Below, one piece after another: positions 55,829-64,000 of a stretch of 64,000 bases of DNA. The DNA lies in assembly GCA_013400975.1 (NCBI GenBank), contig WBMZ01000241.1:1-64000 (forward strand), read 5' to 3'. The notes under the pieces were generated by a model that was not told the DNA's origin, did not search any database, and saw nothing but the letters and a program-made list of their open reading frames with translations. The translations under genes and the position numbers were made by a program. The DNA comes from Atrichornis clamosus (Eukaryota; Chordata; Aves; Passeriformes; Menuridae). Within the stretch, counting starts at the first letter, position 1, and every line of letters begins with the position of its first letter.

Positions 55829-58800
55829 CTGGAAGAGAGAGAAAAAAAAGCCTCTTTCAGTGTCTTTCCAGCCTGCAGAAAGATCCGTGGTAGAGCAACC
55901 CAGTTGCTTTTGATCTGCAATATAAACCAGCAAAACCTTGGCAAGAATTTAACGGACAAACCCATACCTCAGACACCAGGGATTTATTTTGACCCTCCTC
56001 CTTGCTGTCAATGAAACTGTGGTCTTTAAAGAGTGCAAAGGACACACCGCAATGTCCTGGTACTAAACAAAAGAGGTTTTCTCATGATAGCTAATTTTTG
56101 TCTAGGAAAGAAACCCTCCCAGCAATCTGATCTTCATGAGGTTGGTCTTGAGGGCCAGTTCTGAACACAAGTGCATTTTTTGTGGCACTGGGACGTGGTA
56201 CTTACTTGCAACCTCTAGCCTGGCGTGGCACGTGGCCACCCCTGCCCCGTTGACAGCAGACACGGTGTACCAGCCAGCATCCTTCTTGTTTGCATTATGG
56301 ATCAGGAGGCAAATCCTTCCAGTGTTGTCGTGGAGCAAGCTGAAAAACGAAGGTGTTAATGTCTGAGTGCTTTGAAGCGAAAGGAGAGAGATCAGAGTCA
56401 GTTTACAAGCTGAGCAGCTGGGGAAGCCCCAGAGCAATTCTTGCAGGGCACTGCAAACTGTGTGGACATAAACACCGCGTTTGTGTTAGAGCCACCAGTG
56501 ACTCACATCGTGGCACCATCCAGGTGGCATCAGGGCCGTTCTGCAGCCCCACATTGCACATTCCAGTCCTAAAGCTGTGCCTCTCCGCGGGCCCTCTGCT
56601 GCTGCTGGCATTCAGAGCATCAGGGCACAGCTGTGGCTCTCTGTGCCCTCCAAACAAGGCTCTCAGCATTGTGCCTGGCCAGCACATGGGCCTGCGCCCC
56701 CTGTCTCACACACAGACCCAGCTTTCCAGCTTGCTGCTATTACAAACCAGCCCATTTCAATCTGATTTAACAAATACTGGCTATTATTTTTAACACACCA
56801 ATGGCCAACTTGTCAGTAGGATACCTTATTCGGTCTGTATTATATTGTACCATTTCGTTGTTTCTTTTCCAGTAAATCCGAGGGGTTGGGATGGCAGAGA
56901 TCTGGCACTCGAGTCTGGCTGTATCTCCTTCAAAAACTTTTTTGCTTTGTGGTTTGAAGATGAAAGTTGGAGGCATGTGATGTTCTTTTGCTATGTTAAA
57001 GAGGAAAGATGAGGAGTTACTGCAAGTGTCATGCTTGGTTTTTAAGGCTTCAGAATGCTAAGTTCAGGAGGACATGTATTCCTTACTGCAACCCCTTAGC
57101 CTGCAAGCAATTCCCATGAGCATAAGGGTGTAGCAAACACACCACTTTAGAAGGAGGGTCAATTAACATATGTTATCAATGCTGGAAGATTAATAACAGT
57201 AATTAAGTTCTGGACATCCCACTACATCTAAATATCCTGCTGGAAGTGCTTTGAAGAAATATGGCATCCTAGATGTATTTATTAAAACAGTCTTGGAAAA
57301 GGTAAGATGTTTTTTATTGTTTGAACCTGAATATCTGGAGTGCTGCTTCTGTTTCTTATTTGTTTAATGTCCCAAACACAGGGAGGAAATGATGAGATTG
57401 CTGAGACTTTCCATGTGTGGACAGGGATTTATCAGTGCTCTCAGTCTTACCAATCACTTCCACTTTCACTCTGAATGATGCTTCTCCTGCACGGTTGACA
57501 GCCACACATTCATATGTCCCTGCATCAGATGATTTGACTGCTTCAAAAATAAATGAGTGGAATCCCTTTTCTGACACTATCATTTTGTGGAACTGATCTT
57601 GGTGAACCATCCTTCCATTCTGGTACCACATCACATCTGGGGTCGGGAGCCCACTAACCTGTGAGGGAGAGGAGAGCAGTGAAGAGTTAAACACCCTTAA
57701 GATAATAAAATCCCTCCAACACTACAGGGAGTTTGATGTTAGTAGATGATCAAACCATGATTCTACTGCAAGACTGTACAGTCTTGCCTAGTTTTGAACG
57801 TTAACGTGGTGCTGCACAGAGAGGAAGGCTCGTGCAGTGCTGTGGAAAGATGAGCTTTAGCTACAAGGCAGTAGATGCTGTTCCTGCAACCCCCTGTTGT
57901 TCCCATCTTTAAGGCAGCTTTAATTAGGCCAAAGACACTCATTGTGGGTTCACGCTTTCGGTCCCCCAGCCATCCCTGCAGCAGTGCTGACACCCACAGC
58001 TGATGATGCCTGTAGCTGAGCTGCCCTGCAGGCCTGCTCCAGGCTGTCCACGGCGTTCAGAAGTGCAGGCCACTTGAGGCAAGAAGGCCAAAGGTCATGC
58101 CTAAGTCTGCCAAGAGTTTACTGAAGTAAAGAGATTGGAAGTCATTAGGAAAACCCAAGCCAGACCACAGCCACCAAACCTTTTCAGAGAAGCTGCGTGT
58201 GAGGGAGAGCAGAGTCCTTTCCTTCCCAGGGCTAGAACAGCTGCCAGGCAGCTTCAGGCCATTCTGGAGTTTTGTTTGGAATTAGGGCATTTCCTTGCCA
58301 GCTTGTCTGCTCCAGCAAGGGCCCAGTTACCTCAGGGGAGACTCATTAAAGGCAGGAGAGTCCTAAACAGGCCTTGCTGGATGTGTGTCCAGGATGTGTT
58401 CACTGAAGTAGCAGAGTCCCAGTGCAAAGCACAAGGTTCCCTGCCAAAATGCCTTTTTTTCAGCAGTGCATTAATATTCATTCTACCCAATGAGGTCTAG
58501 AGACATTCTGTGGTGGTCTGTATTCACCACTATTTGGCTTTAAACATATTCTTATGCAGCTAATTCCATCTACATTTTCCAAGGGAAGATGCTGAAATAT
58601 TTAGCCATCTCCTGTTTCTTGGTTTCCATAGCCTGGAGAGACCCTGCACCATCTGCCATCAGTGCTCTGGCTTATTAAAGTGCAAAGGCACTGCAAATCA
58701 GAGACCTCTCTCCATGCCCCACACACCCCAGGAGGGAATGCAACTGGAAGGGAGAGGCTGGCATTACTTTGAAGTCGAGCCTGCAGAATCGCCCCTCCTC

Positions 58801-61800
58801 AATAACAACATCTTCAGGCACTTGTGTGAAACGGGGCTGGAAAAACTTTTCCTGGATTGAGTCATGCCCGCGTTCGTCGCCTCTTGAGGAGGGTCTGCTC
58901 CTGAAAAGGGCACAGAAGCAGTTAATTGTGTACGAGTTACCATAGGACAAATGACACTGAAGCTCTGATTGCAGCTGGAGACCCTCAACACGTTTAGGAA
59001 TCCAGCACTACCGTTCGGGTTGGTTTTTCAGCTGTAAGCCACAATTTTCGATCAGCCACTTCTCTTGCTCAGGTTGATCAATTCAACACAGAAGCATAGC
59101 CTTCATCATTGCCCTATAATCTAAGAGAATTGGCAAGAGAAATGTAGGCTGTGTTCCATTTTTCATCATTTACATTCTCAGCCCTTGCTTTGACTAGAAA
59201 TGAATCTTCTAGAATACAAAGGATATTTTCCCAAGGTGTATGGAGTTTTTAAACCTCTAGTGCTATGCTTAGAATTCACTAGATTAAGATCATCGACCAT
59301 CAAAAAATGGTAGCATTTTAGTCAAAAGGAAGTGAATTTAGTAATTACTACTTAAGCAAAAGTGATAAGTAGTGAAGTTTAAACCAACATTTTCTAGAAA
59401 TGTCTGAAATAAGATCTTGAAGAATAGCACAGCACAAGTTTATGCTTTACCTTACATGTGTTGTAGGAACCTGCAGCCTGATGTTTTCTGCGTTCTGGTG
59501 CTTGGAAAGAGAAAGAGAAGAGGTGAGTTCACTTAGAAAGATTTAAACAGAATGAGAAGCCATTTTAAGTTCATATACCGACTGCTGCTTAAAAGCAAAC
59601 TGAATCTGCTTCAGAAGTCATGGGGACAAGAGGCAAAGGAGCTTGCATCAGGACCTGACACACTCTGTGTTCACTGCGGGCCTTGCCATGGCAGTGACAA
59701 GCACCATGAAGAGAATGGCAGAACTCCTCACTGCTGCCCAGGTGATGGGGGCAGCACCTTTGTCTGGCACCAAGGCTTTCCAGCAGCCCATAACCTTTGT
59801 TAGAGAGGAGCAGGACTACTGGCAGTGTCTCAGTGAGAGCTAAGGACAGAGTGTCCTTCCCTACAGCAGGAATAGCAGTGGAATCGCTGGCAAGAGCCTT
59901 GTATTGTGCCCACTTAAATATGGTCCCAACAGCAATGGACACATGCTGAGCTGGAAAATACTTTTCTTTCTAGATCACAGCACCAGCTAAGCTCGCTGAC
60001 AACTCCACAATCACATGACTAAATCTGCTAAAGTACCCAGGATTGATTCCTGTTAGGAGCTTGGATGTTTGGAAAACGCGACAGAGTTTAGTGCCAGCAA
60101 CTCGTTTTAGCACTGGAGTCACAGAGAGCAAACGCTGCATGGAAATTTCTGGAGTGTTTGCACTGAGCCATTCCAATGCTTGGTTCTGTGCTCTGCAGCC
60201 CAATCCTCTGGAACATTTAAGCCTGGGTTTAAACTTCAAGCACAGAGTCAGTCTTCAGTTCAGGGGAAATATTACATGAATGAGGGTTTTGCTGGACTGA
60301 GTTCAGTGTTGACGCCAAAGGCAATTGCCTGTATCTGTTCATTTACACAAGTTCTGTACAGTTATTACTTATCTTGTGAAATGATGCTGTAGTGATGAAG
60401 TCGCTGATGATTCTAGTGATTTGTTACATGGGCTGACTGTGTAGTTAAGTTCCTGAAGAATCAGGAGGCTGAATGAATCAGTGACTACAACATTTAAAAG
60501 TGAGGCTGAACAGTGGGATGTCCCAAGCATAAGCCACCCTCTCCTTCCAATGTTCTTTTTCTAAAGCAGCATTTCACACACGCTGAAAAGTTGTCAGTCA
60601 TCCTGTTTTGGCTGAGTATTTCCTTACTCTCTGCAAAGGATGCTCTCTGACATCCATAATCTTCCCTCCTTTCCTGCTCTTGGCAGGTGATTGTTGGGAG
60701 AAATATGAGGAATTGTGTACTCCTCCCTTGCTGTGATCTTAAGTGTCTCTTCCGTGGAGGAGTTTTGCTCAGTGCACTTTGGCAGGCGTGTGCCTGCTCC
60801 TGGCTCTCTGCTGCTTGTTTTCTTTCCCTGCACAGGTACCCAGTGCCATGCCACAGACATTCCCAATAACTCTGAGCACAGAAGTGCCCAAGACAGTTTC
60901 TAGCTGGCCTGAATAACCAACAAATGATGCAAATCTCCAACTAAAACACTTTTGAAAATGCCTCTAGTAATAGATTCATGTCTATCAGCATGTGGGCTGC
61001 TGAAATAACCTTTTTGCATTCTCTTAATGATTGCAGACCCCTGGAAGGGCTAAAACCCAACTGATCCCAGCCCAAGGCCATGATTTCTTGAAGCCGATGT
61101 CACTTATTCCAACCAGGGACAGGTGTAATGTTGCTGTCCTGGCCAAGCCTGCACTCAGGCTGTGGGGAGTGGGTACCTAGACCCCTCGTGGTGCAGCTCC
61201 CTGCCTGTCACAGGCAGTGTGCACTCTGCTGTGCAGCAGCTGCTGTAATTCCTCCCTGCAGAGGTCATTCCTACAGATCAGGCCCAGCAAGGGAATGGTG
61301 CTTGAATTCCCTCCCTCTGCCATCACCCTGCAAAAACCTCAAAGCTCTGCCACACAGAGCTCTGCCATTGAGAGCTGTTCCCCCACCTGCACTGGTACCA
61401 AATAAACCCCATCTCTGCCCCATTCAGGTGCAAGCAGGTCACAGCACAATCACCAGGAAATCCTGGCTCTAGAGACAGGTCCCCATTTACCTGTGCATTC
61501 TGCATGTTGTCTTCACCCTGTGTGTCCAGCACTGAGGCAGCATTTACTGGTCCGAGCAGCCTGCGAGCCATTCTCTCTTCATAAGTCAATCGCTTAGAGC
61601 AGAGTGGAGAGGAATTCAAGTCACAAGTCCATTTACTATTTCAGGTCAGCTTGTTAAGAGCACGTTAATACGCCACACAGTCAGGGTGTTGTCAATGAAA
61701 GCAGGAGCTCAGTAGAAGCCCCACGTCTGGCCCAGAGGGTTTGCAGTCTGTGATGCCAACTGAAGTCAGCCTCAATATATACAGCACTGAAATGCATAAA

Positions 61801-63646
61801 AGATTAAACTGCCTGTTCATCAAAGCCTCCCTAATGCCATCTGTGGCCTTCCACTCCTCCTCTTTCTCTGCTGGGATTATTTATGGGTAACTGATGGCAT
61901 CACCCTCAGAAGCCAGAGTAAGTCCCAGGGTACCTTTCTGTTAGTGCTGGGAAAACTTCCCAAGTCATTCAGCTGTGGAGCTAGAGGCATGATGGATGCT
62001 CCCAAAAAAGCAAGAGCCACACCAGAAGCAGGCACAGCCAGAGGGGAGCACCACTGCCCCTGAAAGCACTGGGGGAGTTTATGCCAGCACAACATCTGCC
62101 AGACGAAATGCTGTGAGCTGTCGGGAGAGGAGGCACGGACACGTCTCAGGCACGAAACAGTAAGTTCCTACAATATGGATGTGGCACACAGGGATAGAAA
62201 TGAGCAGAGTTAAATCCAAGCTCTGTCAGTTGGGTTACTTTAGAAAAGTATGTTAATGCCCTGAGCACCAGGACACCTGACACTTCGCTTCCCACAAAGT
62301 TGAACCCGGGTTTGGATTTTGTGACGTGAGGACAAGCTCTGACTGAATTTCTACTGTGGAGAAGACAAGGAGGTGCCCACTGCTGGGTAGGTGAAGGTGT
62401 GGGAGCCTTGTGGGACTTTTCTTTAGAAGAGACCATGAGGCCTTTAGCACAACCTATGGGAGCTTAATATCCTCGAGGTCCTTACGTGTGTATCAAGTGT
62501 GGCTGAGATTGGCCGCTTGGCTCAGATGCTGTTGGAGGACAAGGGGAGGAGGGCACAGTGGTGATTGCATAAGCCTTATTTTTAGCCTGGCTTCCTATAG
62601 GAGGAAAAGCTGACTTGCTATGACAAGCTTTCTTACAGCAGACAGGACATTCTTGTTAGGGACATATCACGTCAGATTTGACTTGGGTTTTTTTTCCTCT
62701 TCAGTATTTAAAATTACATATATGACACAGACCTGTTCTCATTATGTCACCTGTTGATGATAATGAAAACACTCTACTTCAGGGGAAAGAAGATGGAAAC
62801 TATAAACACTGGGCTTTTACCAGTCTGCCTCCAGCCAGCAAGGAAGTTCCCACCTTAGAGACCTGTCCTCCCTAGCTTTCTGCAGTGGGTTTCCCTACTG
62901 GTAAGCAAATTTTTCTCCCAGATTTGGATTTCTTGTTGAAAGAGATTGCGTTCTGTCCCTCTGCAGAAAAAATATATAAGTATTGAGTCTAAGAGACTTT
63001 CTTGTAGGAGACAGACTTTATGTCAAAAGCTCATATAATTTCTTTCATACAAAAAGAAAAGCTTACCCCGTTTGGGGGTGGTGTCTAGAATGAACTTTCA
63101 AATATTTCAATATTTCATCAAGTTCTAATGATTTTGAGAGGTTTATTAACCCCAGTGTTGAAAGGCAGGTTGTAATCATGTCTCGAGAACTGAAGGATTC
63201 TCCTTGGACTTCAAGTCATCTGTGGATGTGATGTTCAGCAGGCTCCCCAGAAGAGAGTTCAAATTTGTGCCACAGCTCTAAATATGTACCTTTTTGTTTC
63301 ACACTGAAAGAATATGCTGGTCATAAATGGCTCATGCTCTCGTGGGATCTGTTGAGGTTCTGAGTAAAGGTGTTTGGGCAGTGCTGCTCCTGCATTTCCT
63401 TCTGCTTTTGGCTCAGTTTGGAGGCTCCAGCCTCTGGGGTACTAGAACTAGAGAGCCACAGCAGTCTGGTTCTTTAATCAGCAGGTTTCCCTTACCTGGT
63501 TGCCGTTCTGGAGAAGGTTGTCTTTGCATCGGAGTTTCTTTTCCAAGTCCTGAATGAGGGCCTCTTTTGTTCCTCGAATTTCTTGGTCTGATGTCTTCTG
63601 CATAGAGTTGATGCTGGCTTGTTTGTTGTACATTGGCTGTGAGTAA
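55656..63646 (-). CDS. MYOT: MYOT, myotilin (partial: last eight coding exons)
   Basis: Myotilin is a Z-disc protein of striated muscle that binds alpha-actinin, filamin C and F-actin. The eight exons join without a frame break to give 371 residues, ending in the diagnostic SGLYESDEL. The human protein is about 498 residues, so roughly the first 125 (the Ser-rich N-terminus with the start codon) lie beyond 64000. In order: a charged helical linker (KEALIQDLEKKLRCKDNLLQ), the RLTYEERMARRLLGP motif, VRSRPSSRGD, then Ig domain 1 with Cys in FCRLDF and YECVA, and Ig domain 2 with Cys in LECQIS but WYTVSAVN in place of the usual Y.C. The tail is LPAPKQLRVRPTFSKYLALN. It is convergent with FAM13B. 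Confidence 0.96.
56206..56339 (-). CDS. MYOT: MYOT exon, second half of Ig domain 2
   Basis: Encodes SLLHDNTGRICLLIHNANKK, DAGWYTVSAVNGAG and CHARLEVA. Acceptor TCGTTTTTCAG and donor GCAA|GTAAGT. Confidence 0.96.
56825..56990 (-). CDS. MYOT: MYOT exon, first half of Ig domain 2
   Basis: Encodes AKEHHMPPTFIFKPQSKKVF, then LECQISAIPTPRIYWKRNNE and MVQYNTDRI. The donor is ATAAG|GTATCC. The Ig domain is split between two exons, as in other palladin/myotilin family genes. Confidence 0.96.
57451..57658 (-). CDS. MYOT: MYOT exon, second half of Ig domain 1
   Basis: Encodes VSGLPTPDVMWYQNGRMVHQ, FHKMIVSEKGFHSFIFEAVK and SSDAGTYECVAVNRAGEASF. Acceptor CCTCACAG and donor GATTG|GTAAGA. Confidence 0.97.
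57659..58767 (-). other. MYOT: MYOT intron
   Basis: About 1.1 kb with no exon or repeat that I recognise. A + strand 121-codon ORF at 58135-58500 has no supporting features. Confidence 0.5.
58768..58900 (-). CDS. MYOT: MYOT exon, start of Ig domain 1
   Basis: Encodes SRPSSRGDERGHDSIQEKFF, QPRFTQVPEDVVIEEGRFCR and LDFK. Acceptor CCCTTTTCAG and donor TTCAAA|GTAATG. Confidence 0.96.
59451..59500 (-). CDS. MYOT: MYOT small exon (50 nt)
   Basis: Encodes HQNAENIRLQVPTTHV plus two bases of an Arg codon. Matches the mammalian RLQVPTSQVR segment. Acceptor CTTTCCAAG and donor GTAAG|GTAAAG, chosen over an upstream GT because it alone keeps the frame. Confidence 0.93.
59501..61490 (-). other. MYOT: MYOT intron (2.0 kb)
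   Basis: No exon is supported. Both strands carry moderate ORFs because the sequence is less A+T-rich than the FAM13B introns. Confidence 0.5.
61491..61592 (-). CDS. MYOT: MYOT exon (102 nt)
   Basis: 34 codons, RLTYEERMARRLLGPVNAAS through GEDNMQNAQ, phase 0 on both sides. Acceptor CTGCTCTAAG and donor GCACAG|GTAAAT. Confidence 0.97.
61593..63495 (-). other. MYOT: MYOT intron (1.9 kb)
   Basis: Non-coding as far as I can see, with short T-rich and A-rich runs near 62690 and 63050. Confidence 0.5.
63496..63646 (-). CDS. MYOT: MYOT exon, helical linker
   Basis: Encodes YSQPMYNKQASINSMQKTSD, QEIRGTKEALIQDLEKKLRC and KDNLLQNGNQ. The first base completes a codon from an exon outside the window. 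Acceptor CTGCATGAGCAG and donor AACCAG|GTAAGG. The KEALIQDLE.KL.CKD motif is typical of myotilin. Confidence 0.96.
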
Positions 63647-64000
63647 CTGCTCATGCAGGAAGAGAAAACAAAGTTATTCCCCTAGGCCTGCTGCGTTATT
63701 TGCTACAGCTTCACAGAATGCACACAAAAATGTGAACCTGCCTCCTAAAAACTGTGGTTCAAATGAACCCATAAAGCACCTGGGAGATGAATAGGCTAAG
63801 TTGGGTGATTGAGTATCAAAACCTTAAGGGGAAGCATCGTGGTCCAGCCAAGTCATTGAGTGTCCTCCCACAACACCCCTTCAGCATCCCTACAACCCAC
63901 AGTGACCCCTCACAGCCTGACCCTGTAATCCATAGCCACGGGCCATGATCAGCTCCTGGAGCTGGGCACTACTTTTGATTCTGAAAGATGCTAGGAAAAG
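63647..64000 (-). other. MYOT: MYOT intron, continuing beyond the window
   Basis: No exon for the Ser-rich N-terminal part of myotilin is found in these 354 bases, so the 5' exons and promoter lie outside the window. Confidence 0.6.

Overview
This is a stretch of a vertebrate nuclear genome, most likely a bird. The exons on both strands have canonical GT-AG boundaries and encode close orthologues of two well-known genes. FAM13B is on the + strand and myotilin (MYOT) on the - strand, facing each other tail to tail. The bird assignment is an inference. FAM13B spans about 46 kb here, the introns contain no recognisable Alu, L1 or other abundant interspersed repeat, and short A/C-rich tracts of a kind common in avian introns are scattered through it.

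Layout. 1-345: a very G+C-rich CpG-island promoter and non-coding first exon of FAM13B. 346-10808: a long A+T-rich first intron. 10809-10975: a second non-coding exon with two abutting short upstream ORFs. 11988-44426: the FAM13B coding region in 23 coding exons, all of them phase-consistent, giving a 953-residue protein. An N-terminal RhoGAP-type domain (residues about 20-210) is followed by a long acidic, Ser-rich middle and conserved basic/coiled-coil C-terminal blocks. 44427 to about 46660: a 2.2-kb 3' UTR with two clusters of poly(A) signals. 46661 to about 55250: an intergenic gap of about 8.6 kb. 55656-63646: the last eight coding exons of MYOT on the - strand (371 residues: a coiled-coil-like linker, two Ig domains and the conserved C-terminal tail). 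The first roughly 125 residues of MYOT lie beyond position 64000.

What stands out. In mammals PKD2L2, a polycystin-family channel gene, lies between MYOT and FAM13B in the same orientation as MYOT. No complete PKD2L2 is recognisable here. One - strand, exon-like segment (51307-51421) with good splice signals encodes a stretch resembling a polycystin transmembrane region, so the gap may hold a decayed or very divergent PKD2L2. Other points are a glutamine in place of the RhoGAP arginine finger in FAM13B, a 24-nt micro-exon, a 66-nt in-frame cassette exon, a further candidate 90-nt in-frame exon, a recent 75-bp tandem duplication in intron 1, and a pair of tRNA-like dispersed repeat heads in FAM13B introns. 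FAM13B and MYOT are not known to act in one pathway; they are simply syntenic neighbours.
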